A stretch of 64,000 nt of DNA from Grimontia celer (lineage in GTDB: Bacteria > Pseudomonadota > Gammaproteobacteria > Enterobacterales > Vibrionaceae), in NCBI RefSeq assembly GCF_900055185.1, contig NZ_FIZX01000002.1, positions 376,586 to 440,585 on the forward strand. Reading direction: 5' to 3'. The notes under the pieces are model-generated. The model had not been told where the DNA came from. It did no database searches and saw nothing but the letters and a program-made list of their open reading frames with translations. The position numbers and the translations under genes are program-made. Within the stretch, counting starts at the first letter, position 1. Each line of letters starts with the position of its first letter. This document shows positions 1 through 8,756 of the stretch, in pieces.

Positions 1-240
1 GTCATCTTCCATTAAAGCTTGAATTGGCCCTAAACCGCGAAGTTCGTCATAAAGCATGCTAACGAACTCATTACGCTGTGACGCTGAGACTGCCTCTTTG
101 TCTTGCTCCAGCAACAAAGAAATAGCCTGAGATAGCTGATTTTTTAAATCTTCTCTGCTCAATGTGGAAACAGCTTCCGCATCTAAAGCGTCAAAAATTC
201 TGGTTCGTAGAGAGACGTATAGCTGACGAGAAGGATTCAT
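1..240 (-). CDS. tadA: TadA/CpaF-type pilus assembly ATPase, N-terminal part only
   Basis: Only the first 80 codons are inside the window; the gene runs off the left edge. The ATG at 240-238 overlaps the TGA of tadZ (237-239) as ATGA, a typical translational coupling. The visible part contains a segment reading LYDELRGLGPIQALMEDD, which resembles the N-terminal region of CpaF/TadA secretion ATPases just before the catalytic core. The ATPase core itself is not visible. Position directly after tadZ fits the usual Tad gene order. It would power Flp pilus extension from the cytoplasmic face of the inner membrane. Confidence 0.82.
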   Translation of the reverse strand, partial: MNPSRQLYVSLRTRIFDALDAEAVSTLSREDLKNQLSQAISLLLEQDKEAVSASQRNEFVSMLYDELRGLGPIQALMEDD

Positions 241-1502
241 TGATTAGCTCCCTTCTTACGGAAAAAGGGGAACAGGCTTTTAACGCGACTTGGTGTGGCT
301 TCTTCTCCAACGATTAAAGAACACAGGGCGCGCAGTTGGCTACCCAGTTTGGTTTTCCCGCTGCTCAACATGTTGCCGCTAACTAATGCTTCTTCGGCAG
401 AAATCTCGTATGGAAGTACGATATCAATGGGTACGTTGAGGTATTTGACAATTTCAGCCTCAGTCACACTATGAAATCTAGAAGCCCGATGTTTGTTCAG
501 CACAAGAATGATTCGTACTGCTTTTCTTAGCTCATTTTCTTCTATGTGTTTTTTTATGTTATTAAGCAGAGCTGCCGTTTCTCTCAAACAAGAAATGGTG
601 GGGTCCATGACGACCACTGCAACATCAAGTTGCTTCATCAAAATAGTTGGCCTTATGTCGAAACCTACAGATGCTGAAAGATCGTCAATGATAAAGTTGG
701 TTTCGCTAGAGAGGTTTCCAATTACTGTATTGGTTACTTCATGGAAGTCTGATGATGATTCGTTATCCAACCCTAGAGCGAGATAATCCAAGCGGTGATT
801 AACTCTGGTAACGAGGGATTTTGCGATTGCTTCATCGATATTACCTCCTGATTCAACCGCATTGAGTTTGCGTTTCTCTCGATTCTTCACGCCAAGGAAT
901 ATATCCAGATTCCCTGAAATGTAGTTGTTATCGACGACTACACAGGAAGCTTGCTTATCATTTGAAAGCAGCCATCCTAGCTCTGCTGTGATGAGAGATG
1001 TGCCAATGCCTCCGCGTGTTCCTATTATCCCGATACGCTTTGCGCGTCGGCGGTGCTTGAAGTTAGCGGCTTCATGTTGGGCCAATACACCTTCTATGAA
1101 CTCGGCGAGCTCAATTTTTGAAACTGGCCACAGCAGATAATAAAAACCAAACGTCTTCAGCTCTCTGACCACAGAAATAGAATCTACGCTACCTATAATC
1201 AGAACAGAAAGTGATGTTGGGAGGCGCTCAGAAAGTTGGCGACACTCTTTTAAAATGTCATCACACTCCACGAGATCAATAATGGCGACTTGGGCGCGTA
1301 GTTCTTCGACTTGCCCGGGAACTTCGTCAAATTTGTATGTGTAAGCAGTTGGCTGTGACTCGCCGATAAAACGAAATGTTTCCTCAACCAATGTCTTAGA
1401 TGCATCTGTTTTATGAAACTGTATAACCTTGATGCCAGATTGATTGCCAAGGTTAGAGAGCTCACTCGTCGAATCTTTCTTTAGTAGTTCGTCAAAGATC
1501 AT
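237..1502 (-). CDS. tadZ: TadZ/CpaE-like pilus localisation protein with atypical P-loop
   Basis: A 421-residue protein with a receiver-like N-terminal domain (about 25-140) and a ParA/MinD-type ATPase domain (about 155-400). This is the TadZ/CpaE architecture, which places the Tad secretion machine at the cell pole. The deviant Walker A at residues 161-169 reads GTRGGIGTS. Both lysines of the usual KGGxGK(S/T) motif are replaced (R and T), so nucleotide hydrolysis is doubtful. It lies between the rcpB-like lipoprotein gene (10 bp gap) and tadA (4 bp overlap), all on the minus strand. Assignment as TadZ is well supported by domains and context; loss of ATPase activity is inference. Confidence 0.88.
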   Translation of the reverse strand: MIFDELLKKDSTSELSNLGNQSGIKVIQFHKTDASKTLVEETFRFIGESQPTAYTYKFDEVPGQVEELRAQVAIIDLVECDDILKECRQLSERLPTSLSVLIIGSVDSISVVRELKTFGFYYLLWPVSKIELAEFIEGVLAQHEAANFKHRRRAKRIGIIGTRGGIGTSLITAELGWLLSNDKQASCVVVDNNYISGNLDIFLGVKNREKRKLNAVESGGNIDEAIAKSLVTRVNHRLDYLALGLDNESSSDFHEVTNTVIGNLSSETNFIIDDLSASVGFDIRPTILMKQLDVAVVVMDPTISCLRETAALLNNIKKHIEENELRKAVRIILVLNKHRASRFHSVTEAEIVKYLNVPIDIVLPYEISAEEALVSGNMLSSGKTKLGSQLRALCSLIVGEEATPSRVKSLFPFFRKKGANQ

Positions 1503-1512
1503 TTCGTCTCTC

Positions 1513-2052
1513 TCACTGGCCGTTTTGCGGTAAAACTGTAATGCGGTTTTGGCCTGCCAGTTTTCTGTCTGGATGCAACATAGCTTGCCACCTCAGGTTA
1601 TCTGAATAGCAGCCATCATCACCTGATTGATACTGACCAATGACGCGCTCATTACAGGTTCGTGTTTGAACCTGGTAAATCGTCGTTGACAGAGAAATCA
1701 TGCTCAATGCCTCTGAGTCGCTTGACCTTAGGTTAACTAACTCACTTGGCGTTCCAGACTCAACAAGCCACGTTGATGCATCTTGAGCCAGTTTTTTGGC
1801 GTTTTTTCCTTTCCAGGAAATTTCAGCACCATAGATTAGCAACCTTTTCTTGTTCTCCCTCAAGTAGGCGAATAACTCTTCCTTAGCTTGGAATCGCTTT
1901 TTGTTTTTTAAGCTGATGGTATAGGTGTAAGTGACAGGGGTAACTGTTAGATCACCACCCTCTACCGCTAGATGATGCACCTGTTGGCACCCGGTCAGGG
2001 TTAGTGCTCCAATGACTATTGCTGTCACAAAGTAGAATTTGATTGCGATCAT
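1513..2052 (-). CDS. Tad locus lipoprotein, RcpB/CpaD-like
   Basis: 179 residues when started at ATG 2052, which overlaps the rcpA stop as ATGA. The longer reading from 2091 lies inside rcpA and puts 13 extra residues before the signal. From 2052 the protein begins with a short hydrophobic signal ending in a lipobox, LTLTGC, at about residues 16-21, so it is a probable outer-membrane lipoprotein. No strong family motif is visible. Its place between the secretin rcpA and tadZ is where rcpB or cpaD normally sits, and it probably helps the secretin assemble. The functional name rests on context. Confidence 0.72.
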   Translation of the reverse strand: MIAIKFYFVTAIVIGALTLTGCQQVHHLAVEGGDLTVTPVTYTYTISLKNKKRFQAKEELFAYLRENKKRLLIYGAEISWKGKNAKKLAQDASTWLVESGTPSELVNLRSSDSEALSMISLSTTIYQVQTRTCNERVIGQYQSGDDGCYSDNLRWQAMLHPDRKLAGQNRITVLPQNGQ

Positions 2053-3404
2053 TTCTTGAAGCCCCCAGTCGCTAAAATCTCTTCTTGCCACTTTGCCGTG
2101 TCAGGTGTGGATTCGAAATCGATTCCGAAGAACCTCGACAATGTGCTCGTTGACTTCATGGAAGGCAGTGTGATGTTTGCAGAGGAGATTGGTGCTACCA
2201 ATGAGACAGTAGCAACAATAACCAGCTCTGTTTTTCGCCGAGTTGTTGTTGAGTGACGGAACATTGCACCCAAGATTGGCACATCGGCGATAAATGGAAT
2301 TTTTGACAGAGATTCTTGGTCTTCAGTACTCAGGAGTCCGGCCAATACGAAACTCTCCCCATCTCCAAGCTCAATGGTAGTTTGTGCACGACGAACACGA
2401 AATGCTGGAATATCGAGTGCTGTTTCACCGAACTGTTCGTCAACTGAACTTACAGATGGTATGAGCGTTAACATGATTTTGTCATCTCGCTGGACTTCCG
2501 CTGCGAGTTCTAAACCGATTCCGAAAGACTTGTAGTCGATCACGTATCCGTCTGATGTCAGGTAAGACACTGGAACTTCACCACCTACCAGAAAACTGGC
2601 TGTTTCTCCCGATATGACGGAAAGGTTGGGTTCGGATAACACCTGACCAATTCTGTCATCATTGATGGCAGAAATGTACGAGGCAATATTGCTACCTGCA
2701 TCACCAAGTCCAGTTATTGCTCGAAAGAATTGGCCATTATTGAACACATTTTCGAATGCTGTACCCCATTGGATACCTAACTCATTGACGATTGAGCTGT
2801 TCACTTCGGCAATAGTGAGCTTAACGTTGACTTGCTTAGTGACTGTTACTTCTAAATTATTAACAACTCCGTGATAAACCTTGTGTGCAAGGTAATCAAT
2901 TTCTATATCAGGAGTGTCAGTATTGATAGAAACCAGAGTTTTAGCTTTTTCAGAGGGAGCCTTGGTAAGTAGTTCTCCTACCATGGCATAGATTTCGTCT
3001 TTTTCCTTTTGGGTAGGGACAGTTCCTCCCAATACTACTCGGTCACCTAAATTAAGCACTGACACGCTGGCATTTGGGTATTGAGACGCGATCATTTGCT
3101 CAATACTAATAAGGCTTTTGTTTACGACGATGCGCTTTTCTAGCAATGTAGTGCTCTTGTCACTGAAGACAATCAAGGATGTAGTCCCAATATTCCTTCC
3201 AAAAACGACTAAACGGTTGTTATCGATTACTTGATAGTCGGCAATCTCCGGATCAGCGATGAATATGGTTCCTATGGTGGAATCAAAGTGCATAGATCTG
3301 GCGTCGCCGGTACCTAAGTTTATAATCCCTGCTGCTTGTGCAGTCAGCGAAGCTGTTAGCAAAATAGTGGTGAAAATAATGTTATGGAAACGGAAATTCA
3401 GCAT
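2049..3404 (-). CDS. rcpA: Tad pilus secretin RcpA/CpaC
   Basis: 451 residues from ATG 3404, chosen because it starts a clear signal peptide (MLNFRFHNIIFTT... ending AQA) and lies just after rcpC; the reading from 3491 would run into rcpC. The N-terminal part has the pilus/BON-type periplasmic segment (GTGDARSMHFDSTIGTIFIA). The C-terminal half is a type II/III secretin domain (GLLSTEDQESLSKIPFIADV followed by LGAMFRHSTT). It forms the outer-membrane channel for Flp pili. It follows rcpC by 10 bp and overlaps the downstream lipoprotein gene by 4 bp. Confidence 0.92.
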   Translation of the reverse strand: MLNFRFHNIIFTTILLTASLTAQAAGIINLGTGDARSMHFDSTIGTIFIADPEIADYQVIDNNRLVVFGRNIGTTSLIVFSDKSTTLLEKRIVVNKSLISIEQMIASQYPNASVSVLNLGDRVVLGGTVPTQKEKDEIYAMVGELLTKAPSEKAKTLVSINTDTPDIEIDYLAHKVYHGVVNNLEVTVTKQVNVKLTIAEVNSSIVNELGIQWGTAFENVFNNGQFFRAITGLGDAGSNIASYISAINDDRIGQVLSEPNLSVISGETASFLVGGEVPVSYLTSDGYVIDYKSFGIGLELAAEVQRDDKIMLTLIPSVSSVDEQFGETALDIPAFRVRRAQTTIELGDGESFVLAGLLSTEDQESLSKIPFIADVPILGAMFRHSTTTRRKTELVIVATVSLVAPISSANITLPSMKSTSTLSRFFGIDFESTPDTAKWQEEILATGGFKK

Positions 3405-3414
3405 TCCTTGCTCT

Positions 3415-4191
3415 CTAATTAAAAGCTTTATTTTGGCCACGGATCTCGATGACCGATTTAAAGTTGGGCAACACATCGTGTGTGTCGGCATTCATGCTGA
3501 TGGCTGCTGATTGGCTTAATGACTTAACCACTTCAATAATTCCAATTCGCCTTGCAATGACCATTTTTCCTACTTGTTCTCTTGCCAGTTCGATGGTGAT
3601 TGGCAAACTATCGCTGTTAGGTTTGTTATCTCCTTCAATAGCGAGGATTTTTACATTATTGAGCAAGGGAGAAACGGAAAGAGTGCGGAAAGAGTTAATT
3701 GATCTATTTCGCCCTGATTCGCCGATGTTTTGGTCATCAGATGTAAGTACCAACACATCGATATAATCCCCAACTGCAATCCCCGAACCTAAGAAGTCGC
3801 GATTGGTAAGACTAAACGAATAGGGTGTCATACCTGGCTTTATTGCTGCCTCGATATAGCCCGGATCGCCAGGCGAAATGAAATCATTTTGGGTGATGTA
3901 GGAAATGTTTGAGATATCTTTGGCTGCAATCATGCCCCCAACGATTTCTAATCGAGTATCTTGCGCGATGCCATTTTGCATTGCTTTCTGCTCTTTAACG
4001 CGAAAATACCTTACGTTTTCCCGAGTCAGAATGTCCCCTTTTTTCAAGGGAGTTTGCAGCTGGGCAACCTGAAAGGTTGGTACTGAAGTATCTACAATTG
4101 GGGTTTGATTGAACCTGAACATTCCGGTCAAACCTAAGAGACCAATAGTGATTGTCAGTACGGCGATAACAAAAAAAAGTCTTTGGCTCAT
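3415..4191 (-). CDS. rcpC: Tad pilus assembly protein RcpC/CpaB
   Basis: 258 residues with a single N-terminal membrane segment (about 5-25), then a SAF-type domain (LKKGDILTRENVRYF and IGGMIAAKDISNISYI-like region) and the RcpC/CpaB C-terminal region (GVGDYIDVLVLT-like and LSVSPLLNNVKILAI). The family is an inner-membrane or periplasmic component that stabilises the secretin. It lies between tadV and rcpA in the usual Tad order, on the same strand. Confidence 0.9.
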   Translation of the reverse strand: MSQRLFFVIAVLTITIGLLGLTGMFRFNQTPIVDTSVPTFQVAQLQTPLKKGDILTRENVRYFRVKEQKAMQNGIAQDTRLEIVGGMIAAKDISNISYITQNDFISPGDPGYIEAAIKPGMTPYSFSLTNRDFLGSGIAVGDYIDVLVLTSDDQNIGESGRNRSINSFRTLSVSPLLNNVKILAIEGDNKPNSDSLPITIELAREQVGKMVIARRIGIIEVVKSLSQSAAISMNADTHDVLPNFKSVIEIRGQNKAFN

Positions 4192-4229
4192 TTGTCTACT
4201 CGGTATGTCACGTACACATGGCAGGGAAT

Positions 4230-4661
4230 TTAGCTAATTGCACTCAGGTGAATGAAGAACAAACTGGAAACAACAATTGGAAAGCCATATGGAACCCCCC
4301 TTATACGACTACTTTTCAAGAACTTAGATTTTAGTAAGATGAAAATGGCTACAAAGCCGCCTACAAAGGTGATCGAAACTAAAGTTAGCAACCAAAATTG
4401 GCTGTCGATGATCAAGGCGTATGCCGAAAAGAGTTTTACGTCGCCAGCACCAATTATTCCCAATGAGAACAAAAACATGCCGAAAAAAACAACAATAAAA
4501 CCTCTAAGTATATGCAACTCAATGCTTTTATTCTCATAGGCGATGAGTAAGCAGCAGGCTAATACAGCTAAATTTAACCTGTTGCTTATTTTTCGCTCTT
4601 TGATGTCCGAATAAACAATAACCATAGAAATAGTTATCAGGACTAAATCAACGAGGAACAT
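4230..4661 (-). CDS. tadV: Flp prepilin peptidase TadV/CpaA
   Basis: 143-residue polytopic membrane protein of the type IV prepilin aspartic peptidase family. The two catalytic aspartates are visible: YSDIKERKI near residue 19 and the GAGDVKLF motif (GxGD) near residue 73. The length fits the short TadV/CpaA type, which lacks the N-methylation domain. It processes Flp prepilin at the inner membrane. The gene follows the flp pilin gene by 28 bp. Confidence 0.92.
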   Translation of the reverse strand: MFLVDLVLITISMVIVYSDIKERKISNRLNLAVLACCLLIAYENKSIELHILRGFIVVFFGMFLFSLGIIGAGDVKLFSAYALIIDSQFWLLTLVSITFVGGFVAIFILLKSKFLKSSRIRGVPYGFPIVVSSLFFIHLSAIS

Positions 4662-4689
4662 TCGAGTAGGTATCAGACCAATTCGTTAA

Positions 4690-4917
4690 TTATTCGCCTG
4701 CACCGCCGCCGCCTGCAGAGAAGTCATTAGCGGAACCGATGTTGGAATCAATTGTATCCATTGCATCGCTCAACGCTTGACCAAGACCACCTTCTGTTAT
4801 AACTGCAAGAACAATTGCAGAGATAGCAACACCGATGATTGCGTATTCGATAGCTGTTACGCCGCGCTCGTCACGAGCGAAAGACTTCAGAAAGTCTGAG
4901 AACATTGAAAGCATCAT
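4690..4917 (-). CDS. flp: Flp family type IVb pilin
   Basis: 75 residues from ATG 4917. This start is preferred over ATG 4932 because a GGAG at 4930-4927 lies 9 bases upstream of it, inside the longer reading. The sequence has the pilin processing site with G before VTAIEYAIIG, including the conserved glutamate at +5 and the adjacent tyrosine, then a hydrophobic helix. The C-terminus is glycine-rich (SAGGGGAG). It is the major subunit of the Tad pilus and the first gene of the operon, behind a long AT-rich leader. Confidence 0.93.
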   Translation of the reverse strand: MMLSMFSDFLKSFARDERGVTAIEYAIIGVAISAIVLAVITEGGLGQALSDAMDTIDSNIGSANDFSAGGGGAGE

Positions 4918-5569
4918 GATTGGAAACTCCATTTATTTTGTAAGTAAAATCTAAACAATCATTATTTAAAAGCGAAAATGAAAAAGATAAAAATCTCGCT
5001 TAAATAACCAAAGTCGAAACATAAGATATATCTGATATTCAAATTAATCTACCTGACTTACCAGACCTATTTATTTCAATGATGAACCAGAAAATCACAT
5101 GTGAGACAGTGTGGGGTGGTTGTAAATCTGTTGAGTAATTAATTTGTTGAATATAAATGAGAAGATAATTTGATATTGGTCACGAATATATATATGAAAT
5201 TAGTTTTCTTGTCTAATGCTTAAATCAGATGAGATTCGTCATTATTTTTTACTTTGTTTGAATTGGGTCACGGAATTTTTTTGTCAGAGAAATGTTAAAT
5301 ATTCCTAACCTATTGCAATTAGTTTAATGGACATATAAATAGAATTACATATGTTTGCAGTTTATTTTATGCATGGTGACTTTTAATATGGACACTTATT
5401 TTCTCAATTAAATTGTAATAATTGTAAATAAAGCGCAAATTTTGAGCAGAATAAGAGGAGTGATTCGGAGGAGTAAAATTGACGCTGATCAATTTTTGAG
5501 CGGGAATGTAAATGAGCAACTTCCCGCCGTAGACAAATATAATGTGACCTGTTTAGAGAAAAATATTAC
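4918..5569. other. AT-rich intergenic region upstream of the Tad operon
   Basis: About 650 bases without a credible gene. It is strongly AT-rich (for example around 5140-5240 and 5330-5440) and contrasts with its neighbours. It must hold the promoter of the flp operon. I could not find a convincing sigma-54 site or a long inverted repeat. It may carry silencer (H-NS-like) or activator binding sites, but this is inference from base composition only. Confidence 0.5.
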
Positions 5570-6016
5570 TTATCCCTGAACTTGGTAAGCCAATTTAGCT
5601 TTCTTTTCTGTGAATATGTTAACCAGATACATACCAATGAGCATGCTGGCAAAAAACAAGACAATCACCCCTGAACCTGATCCGAGAGCAGTGATGGCGG
5701 GGCCTGGGCAGATACCTGCCATTCCCCAGCCAACACCGAAAATAAGGGAACCGCTTACCAGTTTTTTATCTATCTCTTGATTTTGGCTTACAGAGAAAGA
5801 TGTTGCGAATGTGGGCTTCGGCTGTTTTCGAATGAACAGAAAATAACCTGGCAGGAACACCATCAGGGCACCGCCCATCACAAAGGCCAAACTTGGGTCC
5901 CACTGGCCAAACACATCAAGGAATCCGATCACTTTAGCCGGGTTGACCATACTGGATATCATCATTCCCAAGCCGAAAAGAAAGCCGGAGAGAAGTGCAA
6001 TAAGTCTAAAAAGCAT
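5570..6016 (-). CDS. YeeE/YedE-type transporter, PmpB-like half
   Basis: 148 residues from ATG 6016, which has AAGG 7 bases upstream. The longer reading to 6145 lies inside the preceding gene. It has about four membrane segments and the motif GVGWGMAGICPGPA, typical of the DUF6691/YeeE C-terminal half, with a conserved cysteine in GICPGP. The family imports thiosulfate or related sulfur compounds. It follows the other half-gene at 6028 by 11 bp, so the two probably form one transporter. Confidence 0.85.
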   Translation of the reverse strand: MLFRLIALLSGFLFGLGMMISSMVNPAKVIGFLDVFGQWDPSLAFVMGGALMVFLPGYFLFIRKQPKPTFATSFSVSQNQEIDKKLVSGSLIFGVGWGMAGICPGPAITALGSGSGVIVLFFASMLIGMYLVNIFTEKKAKLAYQVQG

Positions 6017-6027
6017 AATGACCTTCC

Positions 6028-6453
6028 TTACAGATGTAGGCGGATGAATACAGTAATGAATGCGGCTGTCATGAAGGTTAGCGTTGCTGCCATGGAGCGT
6101 TTTGAAAGACGGCCCATGCCACAAATGCCATGTCCGCTTGTACAACCATTGGCAAGTTTGGTTCCTATTCCTACCAGTAGGCCTGCTGCAACAATGAAGA
6201 AGGGAGAAGAGTCTGCATTCGCAGCGGCGAAGTCGGGATAACTAATGCCACTGATTGATGCAAGTATGCCTGCCGCCACCATCCCGCCAATAAACAGTAG
6301 TCGCCACGAAACGTCCGACTCTTTCGGTCGTAGTAAGCCACCGACGATGCCGCTGATACCAGCGATACGCCCATTCAGTGCCAATAAAACTAATCCAGAA
6401 ACACCCAGAAGCATGCCACCTAACAGCGCGTCCCATGGTATTTGAAATGCCAT
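6028..6453 (-). CDS. YeeE/YedE-type transporter, PmpA-like half
   Basis: 141 residues from ATG 6453, chosen because GGGAG lies about 5 bases upstream; upstream in-frame ATGs at 6465 and 6501 lack a good site. The motif LANGCTSGHGICGMGR is diagnostic of the YeeE/YedE family and contains its conserved cysteines. It is a polytopic inner-membrane protein, the partner of the downstream PmpB-like gene. A role in importing sulfur compounds follows from the family, not from anything specific here. Confidence 0.86.
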   Translation of the reverse strand: MAFQIPWDALLGGMLLGVSGLVLLALNGRIAGISGIVGGLLRPKESDVSWRLLFIGGMVAAGILASISGISYPDFAAANADSSPFFIVAAGLLVGIGTKLANGCTSGHGICGMGRLSKRSMAATLTFMTAAFITVFIRLHL

Positions 6454-6608
6454 AAATACTCCCATTTCTAAGTGAATTCGCTGTGTTTTCAGCAAACTCA
6501 TACACTGGAAATATTATTGGATTTTATAAATAAGTCAAAGCTAAATTAGTGAAAAATGAAATAATGGGTGTGGATATTTCTGGATGTGGTTTATTGGCCT
6601 GGTTTGTC

Positions 6609-8648
6609 TTATCTCGTTTGGAAAATTAGCTCAAAATCCATTCCGCCACTAGTGTTCTTTCTGGCGGAGATACTGCCTTCCATGTCCCGCATATTGTTGG
6701 CACAAATAGAAAGACCCAAGCCTAAACCCTTACCGATTTTTTTGCTGGTGGTGAAAGGTTCAAACAAGGCTTCCATGGCATCCTCTTCCACACCGATACC
6801 ATTGTCTGACAGAGTGACAATGACCGATGACGCCTCTGCAACAACTGAGATGATGAGGTGGGGCTGGGCAGTATTTGCCATTGCATCACAAGCGTTGGAA
6901 ATCAGGTTGCCCAATACCTGTCTGAGGCGCTGTTCCTCTGCCAATATGCTTGGCGTGTTTTCCGGTAAACGAACTCTTACGTTCACGCGAACCAGAGGCT
7001 GTTGATAGATGCGTAAGACTTCCTCCAACACATTTGGGAGCGTAATGGCATCGAGTTTGTCCGGTTTGTTATAAGCGAAGGTTTTAAGCTGGGTAGTCAT
7101 ATCGACCATGCGTTCAATGAGCTTATCAATCAGCAAGTTGTTCGAGAGGATTTTCTCGCCCTCACCCCGTTCGAATAACACGCTGTTGGTTGTGACCAGC
7201 GTGCGAAGTCCAGTGAGTGGTTGGTTCAGCTCATGGGCAATCGCGCTCGACATTCTGCCCATCGCGGCCATTTTACTGGACTCTATCAATTGAGCCTGCG
7301 CTTCATGTAGCTCTTCCGTTCGCTCCTCTACGCGCTGTGCTAAAAGCGTGTTGGCTTCAAACAGGGCTTCTTCGGCCTTCTTCCGCTTGGTGATATCCAG
7401 CAGCGTTGCAAGATAGAAATGGCGATCATGAAAAGGGAATGCCGTAAGTGAAACCAAGGCGGGAAAGGTGCTGCCATCATGCCTTTTCGCAAGGCTTTCC
7501 TGCGCATTGATCTTGATGTCTTCAATCACTTTTTTGTACTGATCAAACAGCAACACGATGGGGGAGTGCCTGTCCTCAATCAGTTGTGAAATCTTGATAT
7601 CCGGGTTGGGCTCGCTAGTAAAGCCAAACATGCTGATAGCCATGGCATTGATATCAACGACTTGCCCTTTTTCATCGAGCAATAAGAGGCCGACCTGGGT
7701 CTTATTGATCATCTGATTGAGCTTTTGTTCTGACTCTTCAATCAGCGCCTGAATACGGCGCTGGCTCAGGTTTTTCTGGTGGCGCTGATAACTGATTACC
7801 CCCAACAGGAATAACAACAAAAAAAGCATGGCAACACTCCAGCCAGCCGCCGCGGCGTTTCTTTCCACCGAGCTGATAGGGGTGAGATAACTTAGCTGCC
7901 ATTTCAAGTCGTCCAGTTGAATGGTCTGGGCAAAATAACGAGTGCGGTCAAGCTGCCAGACGCGGATTGTGTCTCCTTGCCACAGGCTGGATACCTTAGT
8001 TTGGATATCTATATCGCCATCGTTCAACGCATCGGCGGAAAACTTGTCGCTACTGGAAAGGAAAAATTGCCCTTCCGGATTTTGCAGCAACATGATGTCG
8101 AAGCTCGCGAGCCATTGGTCGGTCAGCAGGCGTAAATCAAGTTGTACAACAACAATACCGACAATATTCAGCTCGCTGAAAATGGGTGATGAAAGGTAGT
8201 AGAAAGGGCTCACCCCTTTGGTTTTGCGTACCATGGATGTGCCTTCGCCGAGGGCATGGACATCGCGCACAATCGCATTCAAATCCTGACTGGTGATGTA
8301 ATCACCATCCACACTGGAAGCCAGCACTTTGCCCTGATCAGACAGTATGTACCAACCTTTGGTATTGGCTGCTTTGTCGAGTTGACTGAGTGTGCTTTCA
8401 ACCTCGTCAGTGATTGAGGCGTCACCCAAGGTTAAAGCAACTACGTCAGGATTGTTATTGAGCAAATAGGGGAGATGATAGAAGCGCAGCAAGGCATGGC
8501 GAATCTCAGCGATGGCGTTGAGCAAATCCTGCTGTGCGGAATGTTGAGCTTGCACGGTCAGCCATTGGCGTGCAGTTTCTCTGCCACCCCAGAAAAACAC
8601 TGACACCAAGATCAGTGAAATACCGATAAGACTCCATTTACGGCGCAT
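6609..8648 (-). CDS. DctB-like sensor histidine kinase of a transporter two-component system
   Basis: 679 residues. A membrane segment at about 8-28, a periplasmic Cache-type sensing region (about 35-260), a second membrane segment (about 267-288), a PAS domain (about 305-420), a coiled coil, then HisKA and HATPase. The phospho-acceptor is His472 in AHELNQPL, the DctB-type H-box. The ATP-binding G-boxes read DNGIGVEE and GKGLGLGLSI near the C-terminus. It is divergent from the NtrC-type regulator gene at 8757 and close to a TAXI TRAP transporter. It very likely senses that transporter's substrate, an organic acid or related small molecule. Confidence 0.9.
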   Translation of the reverse strand: MRRKWSLIGISLILVSVFFWGGRETARQWLTVQAQHSAQQDLLNAIAEIRHALLRFYHLPYLLNNNPDVVALTLGDASITDEVESTLSQLDKAANTKGWYILSDQGKVLASSVDGDYITSQDLNAIVRDVHALGEGTSMVRKTKGVSPFYYLSSPIFSELNIVGIVVVQLDLRLLTDQWLASFDIMLLQNPEGQFFLSSSDKFSADALNDGDIDIQTKVSSLWQGDTIRVWQLDRTRYFAQTIQLDDLKWQLSYLTPISSVERNAAAAGWSVAMLFLLLFLLGVISYQRHQKNLSQRRIQALIEESEQKLNQMINKTQVGLLLLDEKGQVVDINAMAISMFGFTSEPNPDIKISQLIEDRHSPIVLLFDQYKKVIEDIKINAQESLAKRHDGSTFPALVSLTAFPFHDRHFYLATLLDITKRKKAEEALFEANTLLAQRVEERTEELHEAQAQLIESSKMAAMGRMSSAIAHELNQPLTGLRTLVTTNSVLFERGEGEKILSNNLLIDKLIERMVDMTTQLKTFAYNKPDKLDAITLPNVLEEVLRIYQQPLVRVNVRVRLPENTPSILAEEQRLRQVLGNLISNACDAMANTAQPHLIISVVAEASSVIVTLSDNGIGVEEDAMEALFEPFTTSKKIGKGLGLGLSICANNMRDMEGSISARKNTSGGMDFELIFQTR

Positions 8649-8756
8649 AGCAAGATTCCATTTGCTGGTTTCGTTTCCCTTAAAAGGTTGAGTATATTAA
8701 TTATAAGAGCGCTTGTCCGATGGGTGGAGCATAGCGCGATCTGAGAGCAGAGGGAT

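Noticed and set aside
4933-5569. Sigma-54 promoter for the Tad operon
   Set aside because: No GG-N10-GC site with a reasonable flank was found on the minus strand.
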